From: Muribaculaceae bacterium Isolate-002 (NCI)
GTDB taxonomy: Bacteria; Bacteroidota; Bacteroidia; Bacteroidales; Muribaculaceae
Length of the DNA: 64,000 nt
Reading direction: 5' to 3'
NCBI GenBank assembly: GCA_004102805.1
Contig: SCEG01000003.1
Coordinates: forward strand, 62,001 to 126,000
The notes beneath the pieces are model-generated. The model was not told the DNA's origin. It was given only the letters and a program-made list of their open reading frames with translations, and did no database searches. This document shows positions 27,448 to 35,853 of the stretch, piece by piece (position 1 is the first letter of the stretch; the number at the start of each line of letters is the position of its first letter). The position numbers and the translations under genes were made by a program.

Positions 27448-28359
27448 ATGGCAACATATATTGTAAAACCCAACCAGAATCTTTTCGATGTTGCCTTGCA
27501 TCTGTATGGCAGTATTGAGGGCATTTTTGACCTTATGATAAGCAATCCGGAACTCAGTATGACTTCGGAGCTATCATTTGGCCAGGAACTTGTATATCAC
27601 GAAGAGTTTATAATCAACGCATCTATTGTTAATGAATTTCAAAAGCAAAATATTACGCCATCGTCAGGCTCCCGTCATGTCTATTTCAAACGACCTGACC
27701 GAGATTTGATATTCCTTATTGGTGTCAACGTTGATATGGCGCTCACTCACATCAAGGTTGCTGGAGAGGGTGAAATGCTTGTAGATTGGGGCGATAACTC
27801 CAATCTCGAATCTATTATACTGACTTCGAGCGTTCAACAAATCGAACATTATTTTGACAGTGAAGTTAAAAAACGTAGAATCAAGATATATGGGAACACC
27901 AACACATTGAAATTCACTCAGCTTGACACAACCGGGCTTGGTGGTTCATTGCTTCTGTGCCGTCCAGTAGTTGTTGATGAATACGTGTGTCGTGGTAGAG
28001 GTTACTCCTTAACCGGTTTGGCATTACTGAATGGTGCTTACAAAGTAGATTTGAGTAATGGAATAATATCTGATTTACTGCCGATCGCCAATATGTCACT
28101 TCAGGAATTGAATCTGACTGATGTCTATTACATGACTGATGAAGTATTGGATGATTATCTTGTGTATGTCAAGGAGCATTACAATGACCGGCGCCCATGT
28201 ACAGTGTATTTAACAACAACACCATCTGAACGAGGTCTTGAAGCGATAGATACAATATTGAGAGAGCCAGAGTGGAATATTTCAGACACATGGAAATTCT
28301 ATATCAATAATGAATTATACATACCTAAAACGATAGAAAATGGCACGGTCACTGAGTGA
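27448..28359 (+). CDS. LysM-like baseplate protein
   Basis: A 303-residue protein. The N-terminal ~55 residues (TYIVKPNQNLFDVALHLYG, then a hydrophobic stretch and SFGQELVYH) follow the LysM/gpX pattern: a short strand, a helix starting NLFDVA, and a final strand after a GQ turn. LysM-like modules occur in tail proteins that touch peptidoglycan or connect tail parts. Residues ~90-230 resemble a leucine-rich surface-type region (MLVDWGDNSNLESIIL, SLQELNLTDVYYM). The 3' end overlaps the next gene by 20 bases. Confidence 0.6.
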   Translation: MATYIVKPNQNLFDVALHLYGSIEGIFDLMISNPELSMTSELSFGQELVYHEEFIINASIVNEFQKQNITPSSGSRHVYFKRPDRDLIFLIGVNVDMALTHIKVAGEGEMLVDWGDNSNLESIILTSSVQQIEHYFDSEVKKRRIKIYGNTNTLKFTQLDTTGLGGSLLLCRPVVVDEYVCRGRGYSLTGLALLNGAYKVDLSNGIISDLLPIANMSLQELNLTDVYYMTDEVLDDYLVYVKEHYNDRRPCTVYLTTTPSERGLEAIDTILREPEWNISDTWKFYINNELYIPKTIENGTVTE

Positions 28360-29251
28360 AATATATGCGGTTGCCAAAGAGTGCCGCAACAACTATTTGG
28401 AGTTGACAGAATTTGAAAACAGTTCTAAAATGTCAATTCTTGACGCATTTACATGGGTCACATCTGCATGTATCTGGACTTTTGAAAATGTGATGGATGT
28501 CTTCAAGGTAGATCTTGCCAAAGACTTACAGAACAGAATCAATGGAACTCCTGCGTATTTTGCCAATGCTTTGATGAAATATCAGTCAGGAGATGACTTG
28601 GTTATCAGCGAAGACGGCACGTCTTTTTCATACCCTCAAGTTGACCCAACCAAACGAATTGTAACTAAGGTCGCTTATTACGAAGAAGACGAGCCTGGAT
28701 TCCACGATAAGATTGTCAGGTTCAAAATTGCAACTGGTAAACCGGGTGCTTACTCTCGAATCGATGATGACGAACTGATTGCAATCAGGGCATTTCTGAA
28801 TCAGATACTATTTGCCGGTCAGCACGCGAGAGTCGTGAGCCGTATAGGAGATGTACTTGTACCAAGAGTTGTGGTTTATTATGATGGAGCTGTCCCCGAA
28901 GATGATCTTTATGCAGCCATAGAATCTGCTCTTAATGAGTATATTGCCAGCATAGATTTCAATGGGTTGGTTTACACTCAGAAAGTCATTGACAGCATAC
29001 AGAACGTGGAACATGTCACCGACGTTCAGGTTTCGTCGGATGACACAGACCACCAAGGTATTTTTATTGCCAGCTATGACGATGATAATAACTTGATATA
29101 TAAAGAAGGTACTACCGACCCTCTTGTTAAGATAGGGCGTTACTTTGTGCCTAACTCTGGTTACATCAAGCAAAGTTCAGCATCAGGGGTAGAAAAAGAC
29201 ATTCCCCTTTGGCGAGATACTATAATCCTTAAATTGGAAGACAACGTATGA
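28340..29251 (+). CDS. Baseplate wedge protein (gpJ-like)
   Basis: A 303-residue protein. Its C-terminal two thirds, with strands such as LVPRVVVYYDGAVPEDDL and a helix ESALNEYIASIDFNG followed by VYTQKVIDSIQNVEHVTDVQV, matches the usual end of baseplate J-like proteins, in which a short domain ends with a statement of the form V-x-D-V. Such proteins build the wedges around the hub. It starts within the upstream gene and overlaps the next one by four bases (ATGA), so the three are coupled. Confidence 0.65.
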   Translation: MARSLSEIYAVAKECRNNYLELTEFENSSKMSILDAFTWVTSACIWTFENVMDVFKVDLAKDLQNRINGTPAYFANALMKYQSGDDLVISEDGTSFSYPQVDPTKRIVTKVAYYEEDEPGFHDKIVRFKIATGKPGAYSRIDDDELIAIRAFLNQILFAGQHARVVSRIGDVLVPRVVVYYDGAVPEDDLYAAIESALNEYIASIDFNGLVYTQKVIDSIQNVEHVTDVQVSSDDTDHQGIFIASYDDDNNLIYKEGTTDPLVKIGRYFVPNSGYIKQSSASGVEKDIPLWRDTIILKLEDNV

Positions 29252-29778
29252 GGTACAGAATTAACTTTGATAAAACTATAAATCAGCTGGTGCCATACTA
29301 TCTTGGTGGGCGCCGCCTGATTCTGTACCTGCAAGCGTTAATTCGCCCACTTCAGCAGGCGAATGAATCCTTTGTCGAATACGCAAAGGAGACTCGTATC
29401 GAAGCTGCGATGACCTCTCAGATTATCAAGTTTGAATGGTATTTGAATCGCAAGTTCAGTAAGTATTTTGTCAATGGAGGAAGAATTGTCATTAAGAACT
29501 CTGAACAACCCGGTACACCTATTTGGCATGAATCAGCCAATATTGCACAAAGTGACAACATGCTTGTACACACTGAATCTGAAGCAACGGAGCCACATCA
29601 GCTAATTCTTTATCGTAGCGATGAACAAACTGATGAAAGCAGTGTGAGCTTCTTCGTTGCAACCCCACGAATTGATACGAAACTCATCTCAGAGTCAAAA
29701 TACATTGCAATGCTGAAATATGTCATTGACAAGTATCGGCTTGCCAACAAAACTTATATCATCAAATACGAATCTTAA
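29248..29778 (+). CDS. Baseplate protein (gpI-like)
   Basis: A 176-residue protein directly downstream of the gpJ-like gene, the usual place of gpI. The N-terminus is basic and helical (MRYRINFDKTINQLVPYYLGG) and the middle has a long helix. The last base of the stop TAA is also the first base of the ATG of the fibre gene at 29778. The call depends mainly on gene order and size; sequence similarity to P2 gpI cannot be judged by eye. Confidence 0.5.
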   Translation: MRYRINFDKTINQLVPYYLGGRRLILYLQALIRPLQQANESFVEYAKETRIEAAMTSQIIKFEWYLNRKFSKYFVNGGRIVIKNSEQPGTPIWHESANIAQSDNMLVHTESEATEPHQLILYRSDEQTDESSVSFFVATPRIDTKLISESKYIAMLKYVIDKYRLANKTYIIKYES

Positions 29779-31538
29779 TGAAAGAGTTTAGCGCACAAAC
29801 AGGTGGACGTTACACCTATGCTGATGATCTTGAGAATCTTCAGGAATTAGCGTTGGCTTTTGCCGAACTTTTTGATGACTGTGACAACTTCATAGTTAGC
29901 GGTTGTGAGGTTATGGGCTCTGCAATCAGTGCCGGTTATGTATTCTTGAATGGCAAGTTGCGTTCTTTTTCAGGCGCAACAGGCTTGACTTCGTGGCCGC
30001 AATATATTTATGAGTTGAACACTACTGAAAGCGTTCCATACGAAAGCGGTGGAGCTAAAGTCGGCAGAAACATCTATGGCTGCACCATCGGAAAATCTGT
30101 ACCGGTCACAGCAGACCCTCTGACTGGTAAAGTGCCCACATCGTTAGCAATTACATCTACGGGCGGTTTGCGAATGAAAGATGCGTTCATTGGTAAGTAT
30201 GCGCTTCTGCTCGACCCTGCCAATGGCTCTCAGATTGTAAACAGTTTGGTGAATTTTGCGAAGGATATTCAAACCAACGGAGACTTAACTGCCAATAAGT
30301 CTGTTACGATTAAGAATGGAGCTGTATCTACGCGAATTAGCTACAGTGGTTCAACGTTCAGCATTTCGTCCACTGGCAACTCCAACACTTACCAAATATC
30401 CGTTGTTGATGGTGTAGGCATCCGATTCTATTGCAATAACGCTCTTATCGCAACCATTGGACATTCATCGATCACCTTCAATAAGCCATTGTCTTCTTCA
30501 CAAGGCACTTTTGGTGGGCTCGTGCTTACAGGCAACCATCTTTACCAAGGTACAGCAAATGGTACAGCAGACGCATACATTAACTATTACAGTTACAATG
30601 GTGGAATCACCCAGTTTCGCAATACTCATATAGGAAACGGTAAAGGCAAAAGCATTATCAGTGTAACAGGTTCATCCAATACTGTTGGCATTTTTGGAGC
30701 GACTACTATTGCTTCGGGTGTTGCAGACGGGCTTGTCCTGAAAGCAAATGCACTGAAAACTAACAATGCGCTCACTAATGCAATAGCTTGGACAGATTCT
30801 GCCAATGCGACAATGGCACGAATCGGATTCATCAGCTCCGAGGACAATGAGTTCAATATCAATAGTGCATCCAATAATATTCGTATTATGGGTGCAACCT
30901 ACGTCAATATCGGCCCGGTAATTAAGGAAAACGGCGTTTTCCTGTCTGAACGGTATGCCATGATTACGACGATGAACACAGCACTTGATAAAAAAGCAAA
31001 CACGAGTGATGTTTACTCGACTAAGCAAGCGGATGCTAAGTTTGCAAAATTAGCTGGTGGGCTGTCTCAGTTTGTATCTGCCATTGTTAGCAAATCTGAT
31101 TGCCGTTCACATATTGGCGCCGTAGGAACGGATGATTTGAGTAAGTATGCAAAACTTGATCAATTTCTTGCAGATATGGCGGGTTCTGAAGCCAACAAGA
31201 AAAAAATTCGAGATAATATAGGTGCCGCAAGTGCCGGTGACTATGAGCCCAAAATGGCTGACTCCGGCTGGAAGTTGATAAAGGGTTCGCTGTATGTACG
31301 TCAGATTGGCAACATCGTCTGCATACAAGGCTCTACAAAAACAATTCACTCAGGAACTGTTTTTACAATCCCTAATACTATTGCGGCCCCCTCTCATGCC
31401 GTCAAGCATACAATAGGATTTGCAAATAACCGTACATGGGTCTGCAAGATTGCAGCCGGACAACGCGCATGTCAGGTCGTGTATTGTGATGCCAGTTGCA
31501 ATCGTTCAACAGAATTTTCAATCACTTATATGGTATAA
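29778..31538 (+). CDS. Tail fibre protein
   Basis: A 586-residue protein at the end of the baseplate cluster, where P2-like phages carry the fibre gene. The N-terminal ~85 residues (ELALAFAELFDDCDNFIVSG) would attach to the baseplate. Residues ~160-400 are repetitive, Ser/Thr/Asn-rich short strands typical of a trimeric shaft. Residues ~400-480 form a short helical region (KANTSDVYSTKQADAKFAKL), and the last ~90 residues are a compact beta tip (ending STEFSITYMV). A small gene follows three bases later. A receptor-binding or shaft role is likely, but no specific ligand can be named. Confidence 0.7.
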   Translation: MKEFSAQTGGRYTYADDLENLQELALAFAELFDDCDNFIVSGCEVMGSAISAGYVFLNGKLRSFSGATGLTSWPQYIYELNTTESVPYESGGAKVGRNIYGCTIGKSVPVTADPLTGKVPTSLAITSTGGLRMKDAFIGKYALLLDPANGSQIVNSLVNFAKDIQTNGDLTANKSVTIKNGAVSTRISYSGSTFSISSTGNSNTYQISVVDGVGIRFYCNNALIATIGHSSITFNKPLSSSQGTFGGLVLTGNHLYQGTANGTADAYINYYSYNGGITQFRNTHIGNGKGKSIISVTGSSNTVGIFGATTIASGVADGLVLKANALKTNNALTNAIAWTDSANATMARIGFISSEDNEFNINSASNNIRIMGATYVNIGPVIKENGVFLSERYAMITTMNTALDKKANTSDVYSTKQADAKFAKLAGGLSQFVSAIVSKSDCRSHIGAVGTDDLSKYAKLDQFLADMAGSEANKKKIRDNIGAASAGDYEPKMADSGWKLIKGSLYVRQIGNIVCIQGSTKTIHSGTVFTIPNTIAAPSHAVKHTIGFANNRTWVCKIAAGQRACQVVYCDASCNRSTEFSITYMV

Positions 31539-31541
31539 ACA

Positions 31542-31757
31542 ATGAGAACATTTAACACTCCCGCACAAGCTCGAAGCCTCCGAGAAATCGAAGCAGCAGC
31601 TATCACTCCAATCTCTGAACAAATCAAAGATGTCTATGGAGAAGTCCAATCAGTACCGGCCCCAGAATCAGAAGTTGTCGAAAAGACAAACCCCCAAGCC
31701 GAAGCCGAAGAGACAGCAAAAAAGTCCAGGTCGAAGAAGAATCCTAAGGCGGTTTGA
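31542..31757 (+). CDS. Small Lys- and Glu-rich protein, function unknown
   Basis: A 71-residue protein right after the fibre gene. It has a helical N-terminus (AQARSLREIEAAAI), then a Pro/Glu-rich linker and a basic tail (KKSRSKKNPK). It contains A AAA AAG in frame at 31718-31724, but the -1 frame closes soon afterwards, so this is probably chance. It could be a fibre-associated or chaperone-type small protein. Confidence 0.5.
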   Translation: MRTFNTPAQARSLREIEAAAITPISEQIKDVYGEVQSVPAPESEVVEKTNPQAEAEETAKKSRSKKNPKAV

Positions 31758-31785
31758 TGAAGTCCCCTTAGGTTATAGCCTCCGG

Positions 31786-32037
31786 ATGAACACACCATTG
31801 GAGTATGACTTAATAATGCAAGTCGTTGGCCCCAATGGTGTGCCGGATGCGGACTTAATCGAGGCTATCAGTTATGCGTCAAACAATCCATTCTTTAGGT
31901 CAGAACTGTTTAGATTGCAGTTAATTAAATATCGAAAGAATGGATGTACGGCTGAACATCCCAAAATACCTCCAAGTTCTAAACAAATTCAGCGAGCTAT
32001 CGAAAATCGCAGAAATATTATCAAAGGACAGAAATAA
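31786..32037 (+). CDS. Small basic protein, function unknown
   Basis: An 83-residue protein starting at ATG 31786. The frame is open further upstream, but that part overlaps the previous gene in another frame and reads as shadow sequence. The product is helical (EYDLIMQVVGPNGVPDADL, FFRSELFRLQLIKY) with a basic end (AIENRRNIIKGQK). A terminator follows at 32043. No family was recognised. Confidence 0.5.
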   Translation: MNTPLEYDLIMQVVGPNGVPDADLIEAISYASNNPFFRSELFRLQLIKYRKNGCTAEHPKIPPSSKQIQRAIENRRNIIKGQK

Positions 32038-32042
32038 AATTG

Positions 32043-32075
32043 GTGCGAATGAAGTAAAAATCTTCGCACTTTTTT
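32043..32075 (+). terminator. Terminator at the end of the tail operon
   Basis: GTGCGAA (32043-32049) pairs with TTCGCAC (32063-32069), followed directly by six T residues. It ends the long tail block before the nucleotide-metabolism genes. Confidence 0.75.
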
Positions 32076-32097
32076 CATCTGTTTGAAAATATATTGT

Positions 32098-32105
32098 TAA
32101 CTTTG
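32098..32105 (+). promoter_or_regulatory. Bacteroidetes-type -7 box (TAACTTTG) before the ThyX-like gene
   Basis: TAACTTTG matches the TAnnTTTG consensus and lies 62 bases before the ATG at 32168. The only nearby TTTG (32082-32085) is 12 bases upstream rather than the usual 19-21, so the -33 element is weak or missing. The intergenic position after a terminator supports a start here. Confidence 0.45.
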
Positions 32106-32167
32106 CGGTGTTTTTCAAATTGACTTCGTACAGAATCTAATCAAAATCACAATGCAAATTCCTATAA

Positions 32168-32896
32168 ATGAAGGACTTTACCGTGTCTGTGCGAAAACTC
32201 ACAGACGTTGAGCTTCTAAGGGAGGCGTGCGCTTCGACGTTTATTGGTGAGAGCCATGCGTCGTTAAGTCAACTTTACAAGGCTGAACACTCCCCAGTCC
32301 GAACACAATTGTTCTGGATAACTCTAAAAAACATCCCTCTGTTCGTCAGCACCCATTTGCTCCGCCATCATGTCGGCTCTGTACCGTTCCAACTTACTTG
32401 TCGAGAGGATCGCAATGGCGGCAATCCTGGTATGCCAGCTAAAATTGACGATGTAGTTAATCGCATAAAATCTCTCTTGAGCGATTGGCAGAAAGGGGGT
32501 TCAATTACATCTCCCCACATCCAAGAAGAAAACGCGATAGTTGAAGAGCTTGAATGGCTTAAAAACAATGCTGATAGGCAGACCCCGGTCAACCTTAGCC
32601 TTTGTGTCAACGCTCAATCGCTGATTGACATGGCTAAATTAAGGCTATGTTCCGGTTGCGCTGCTGCTGAAACAGTTATTGTTTTCCGTGAAATCAAGTA
32701 TCAAATCGCACAAATTGACCCTGAGCTGGCGGCTATGATGGTACGCAAATGCGTGTACCGTAATGGTCTGTGCGGAGAAATGCGTTGCTGCGGATTCAAC
32801 TCCACACCTGCATTTGACACCGAGCTCAAGGAATATGTTTCTCATTTCTCTGAGAAGCAAAGAGGTACTAATCGTAAATGCAATCAAGAGAAATGA
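32168..32896 (+). CDS. thyX: Flavin-dependent thymidylate synthase-like protein (ThyX-like)
   Basis: A 242-residue protein. Near residues 64-82 it has HLLRHHVGSVPFQLTCR, which aligns with the ThyX signature RHRxxSxNxxSxR: the first Arg-His, the Ser and the last Arg are kept, while RHR reads RHH and the Asn and following Ser are changed. ThyX makes dTMP from dUMP using FAD and methylene-tetrahydrofolate. The C-terminal part has a Cys-rich segment (LCSGCAAAETV, GLCGEMRCCGF). The neighbour is ribonucleotide reductase, which fits dNTP supply. The altered signature leaves activity uncertain. The end overlaps the next gene by 19 bases. Confidence 0.7.
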   Translation: MKDFTVSVRKLTDVELLREACASTFIGESHASLSQLYKAEHSPVRTQLFWITLKNIPLFVSTHLLRHHVGSVPFQLTCREDRNGGNPGMPAKIDDVVNRIKSLLSDWQKGGSITSPHIQEENAIVEELEWLKNNADRQTPVNLSLCVNAQSLIDMAKLRLCSGCAAAETVIVFREIKYQIAQIDPELAAMMVRKCVYRNGLCGEMRCCGFNSTPAFDTELKEYVSHFSEKQRGTNRKCNQEK

Positions 32897-35148
32897 CTAT
32901 AGAAGAATGGCTCAATAACGAGGAGCTGCCAGTAACTATTTGGCGTAAAAAGTACCAGCAAAAGGGTGAAAACTTTGAGCAATGGCTCAACAGAATCTCT
33001 GCCGGAGATGAAACTGTAAAGGAATTGATTCGGGAAAAGAAATTCATCTTTGCCGGTCGCATACTTTCAAATCGTGGCATCAAAGACCGAAAGATAACAC
33101 TCAGCAACTGCTATGTAGTGACGCCACCCAATGATAACCTTGAGTCTATATTTGATGCTGGCGCTAAGATGGCTCGCACATTCAGTTATGGAGGTGGATG
33201 CGGCATTGATGTTAGCAATCTTCGGCCCAAAGGCGCTGATGTGAACAATGCAGCCAAAAGTACATCCGGTGCTACCAGCTTTATGGACTTCTATAGTTAC
33301 ATAACCGGTCTTATCGGACAAGAAGGCCGTCGAGGTGCAACTATGCTTAGTATTTCATGCGAGCACCCGGACCTTGAAGAGTTCATCAATCTTAAATCCA
33401 ACTTGGATGTATGCACGAAAGCAAACATCTCAGTTCGTATGACTGACGCTTTTATGCACGCAGTTGAAACAGATTCTGATTTCAACCTTGAGTTCACACT
33501 GGAAGATGGCTCAAAAATCGGTCGTGTTGTCAGCGCCAAAGAAATGTTCATGCTGCTTGCTAAGCGCAACTGGGAAATGGCAGAGCCGGGCATCCTATAT
33601 TGGGACCGTATAGCCAACTATAATCTCCTTCAAAATACCGGATTCAAATATGCAGGTGTGAATCCATGCGCAGAAGAGCCTCTGCCTGCTGGTGGCTCAT
33701 GTTTACTTGGCAGCATCAACTTGTCCGAGTTTGTTGTTAATCCTTTCACTAAAGACGCATATATCAATGCGGAAGCACTGATGTCGGCAGTTAAAATCGC
33801 CATCCATGCTTTGAATGATGTCTTAATGGAAGGGTTGTCGCTACATCCGCTACAGGAACAGCGTGATTCAGTTCGCGACTGGCGTCAGATTGGCCTTGGC
33901 ACTCTCGGTCTTGGAGATATGCTAATTAAACTGGGAGTAAAGTATGGTTCTCCTGAATCACTTAAAGTCATTCAGGAAGTATATCAGAACATTGCCTACA
34001 AAGCCATCGCCACATCTCTCGAACTGGCAAAAGAGAAAGGTGCTTTTCCTAAATGTGATGAGAAAACAAAAAGAGCCATTATACACTCAGATTTTATCAA
34101 GAGTGTGGATTTGTCCAATAAGGTACTGGAAGAAATCGAACAATATGGCCTCTACAACTCTCAGCTTTTGACTTGTGCTCCAACTGGCACCATAGGCACG
34201 ATGCTTCAAGTAAGCACCGGTGTTGAGCCCAACTTCGCTTTCTCATACAATCGTCGCACTGTATCACTGAATAATGAGGAAACCACATATCAAGTGGATG
34301 CAAAAATCGTTCAGGAGTACAAGAAAGTCACTGGCGAGACTAAGCTCCCTGACTTCTTTGTTGCATCTGCGGACATTGACTACCACAATCGTATCAAGGT
34401 TCAGGCGATGCTTCAAAAATATATTGATGCGTCAATTAGCTCCACGGTCAACCTCCCTCACGAGACAACTGTTGAACAGGTTGCTGACCTCTATATGGAG
34501 GCTTGGAGGCAAGGACTCAAAGGCGTGACAATTTGGCGTGATGGCTGTCAGCGTCAAGGTATTCTTACCACTGACAAAAAGTCAGAAGAAACGCCCAAGT
34601 CAGATAATGAACCAACAAAAATACGAAAAGCTTCTGATGATTGTATCGGTCGCAAAAGAACACTCGTTACCGGTTGCGGCACTCTTCACTTAACCGCGTT
34701 CTTTGACCGTAATACCGGACAGTTGCTGGAAACTTATTTCAGCAAAGGGTCTCAAGGTGGATGCGCTTTGTTTATGGTTGGACTGTCTCGAATGGTATCA
34801 CTTGCCGCTCGTGGAAATATTGCAATCGAAGACATCGTAGATCAACTAAAGAGCGCCGGAACCTGTCCGTCGTATGCTGTTCGTAAAGCAACAAAGCAAG
34901 ACACATCCAAAGGTTCCAGCTGTCCTGTTGCCATCGGATATGCGCTGATGGACATGTATAATGAACTTCAACATGAATTGAAGCATAACAATACTATGCA
35001 AGCCGCAAATGAGATCGAAGGTCTCAAGTCGAAAATCTTTAATGACGCCGTGATAGAGGCTCCGAAATGCCCTAAATGCGGAGAACCTATACAAATGGTC
35101 GAAGGTTGTATGACCTGCGCTGCATGTGGTTATTCCAAATGTAGCTAA
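32878..35148 (+). CDS. nrdJ: Adenosylcobalamin-dependent (class II) ribonucleotide reductase
   Basis: A 756-residue protein that reduces ribonucleotides to deoxyribonucleotides using coenzyme B12. Motifs include TLSNCYVV near residue 72 (first redox Cys), NPCAEEPLPAGGSCLLG near residue 260 (radical Cys and catalytic Glu) and LTCAPTGTIGTM near residue 430. A TSCPD-type region follows near residue 660 (AGTCPSYAVRKATKQD). It ends in a four-Cys zinc-ribbon (CPKCGEP...CAACGYSKC) that would hold the C-terminal redox cysteines. An ATG at 32893 is an alternative start. The gene overlaps the ThyX-like gene, so the two dNTP genes are coupled. Confidence 0.9.
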   Translation: MQSREMTIEEWLNNEELPVTIWRKKYQQKGENFEQWLNRISAGDETVKELIREKKFIFAGRILSNRGIKDRKITLSNCYVVTPPNDNLESIFDAGAKMARTFSYGGGCGIDVSNLRPKGADVNNAAKSTSGATSFMDFYSYITGLIGQEGRRGATMLSISCEHPDLEEFINLKSNLDVCTKANISVRMTDAFMHAVETDSDFNLEFTLEDGSKIGRVVSAKEMFMLLAKRNWEMAEPGILYWDRIANYNLLQNTGFKYAGVNPCAEEPLPAGGSCLLGSINLSEFVVNPFTKDAYINAEALMSAVKIAIHALNDVLMEGLSLHPLQEQRDSVRDWRQIGLGTLGLGDMLIKLGVKYGSPESLKVIQEVYQNIAYKAIATSLELAKEKGAFPKCDEKTKRAIIHSDFIKSVDLSNKVLEEIEQYGLYNSQLLTCAPTGTIGTMLQVSTGVEPNFAFSYNRRTVSLNNEETTYQVDAKIVQEYKKVTGETKLPDFFVASADIDYHNRIKVQAMLQKYIDASISSTVNLPHETTVEQVADLYMEAWRQGLKGVTIWRDGCQRQGILTTDKKSEETPKSDNEPTKIRKASDDCIGRKRTLVTGCGTLHLTAFFDRNTGQLLETYFSKGSQGGCALFMVGLSRMVSLAARGNIAIEDIVDQLKSAGTCPSYAVRKATKQDTSKGSSCPVAIGYALMDMYNELQHELKHNNTMQAANEIEGLKSKIFNDAVIEAPKCPKCGEPIQMVEGCMTCAACGYSKCS

Positions 35149-35152
35149 TGAC

Positions 35153-35203
35153 AATCCTATCTAATGATGGATAGCCTCTATCTATTATTAGGTAGGATTA
35201 TTT
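35153..35203 (+). terminator. Hairpin terminator after the ribonucleotide reductase gene
   Basis: The arms at 35153-35165 and 35187-35199 pair (one G-U), with a smaller nested hairpin (GATAG/CTATC) in the loop, followed by ATTTCAC. The T-run is short, so it may be a weak terminator. Confidence 0.5.
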
Positions 35204-35305
35204 CACTAATAATCTTTTTAACATAAATGAAAGTTATATTACACAGATACACTGCTAATTATGTAATTTTCATTTTTAGCCAGTTGAAAAAATAAATAAA
35301 AATGT

Positions 35306-35336
35306 TTTGTTAAGTCGAAAATTAGTCTTAACTTTG
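35306..35336 (+). promoter_or_regulatory. Strong Bacteroidetes-type promoter for the DNA-metabolism block
   Basis: TTTG at 35306-35309, a spacer of 19 bases and TAACTTTG at 35329-35336 match the host sigma-ABfr consensus very well. It lies 29 bases before the ATG at 35366, in an AT-rich gap of 217 bases. This is the clearest host-type promoter in the phage part and probably drives the early genes. Confidence 0.75.
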
Positions 35337-35365
35337 CATCGAAACAAAACAAGAGAGCCAATGAC

Positions 35366-35839
35366 ATGATTAGAAGCAAGGGCATAATCGAGGTCCATGA
35401 GGGTTATGCCGACACAAGCGAATTTAAGGAGGCTGTGGACATTTTGCCGGATGGAGAGTATGGTTATCTCATATTCGACAAAAAGAAAAACCGATCGCTA
35501 CCTCAGTTGAAGTTTCTTTTCGGGTATGTCTTAAAGACACTGAGCGAAGAGTTGCCAGGAAATCCCGAACCGGAAGCACTATACAGCTATTTTGAAGAGA
35601 TTTATGCTCCGATACATCGCTGTAAAATCCCAGGAGAGGAAACAGAGTTTGAATACTTTGACCTCAAGAATGAACCAGCAGCTGAGATGGATGCTGTCAT
35701 CAATGATATTATCCATCATGCCAAGAATGAGTGGGGTATTGACCTGCTAACCCGTGAGCGGTTAAAAGCCGCAGAAGCCCAAGAGCTTTATGCAGGAGCC
35801 TACGCTGATACTTGGAAGAATTATCTAAGAAAAGTCTAA
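35366..35839 (+). CDS. Early protein upstream of the ssDNA-binding protein, function unknown
   Basis: A 157-residue protein, the first gene after the host-type promoter. It has an N-terminal beta part (GIIEVHEGYADTSEFKEA and YGYLIFDKKKNRSLPQLKF) and a helical C-terminal part (INDIIHHAKNEWGIDLL, YADTWKNYLRK). The RSLPQ segment and helical tail recall NinB-type recombination proteins, but this is a weak impression. The next gene starts 14 bases later. An early DNA-metabolism role is inferred from context only. Confidence 0.5.
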   Translation: MIRSKGIIEVHEGYADTSEFKEAVDILPDGEYGYLIFDKKKNRSLPQLKFLFGYVLKTLSEELPGNPEPEALYSYFEEIYAPIHRCKIPGEETEFEYFDLKNEPAAEMDAVINDIIHHAKNEWGIDLLTRERLKAAEAQELYAGAYADTWKNYLRKV

Positions 35840-35853
35840 AATGAAACTTTTCC

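Noticed and set aside
31718..31724. Slippery heptamer A AAA AAG in frame in the 71-residue gene
   Set aside because: The -1 frame runs into a stop within about nine codons and does not join the next gene, which is in the +1 frame.
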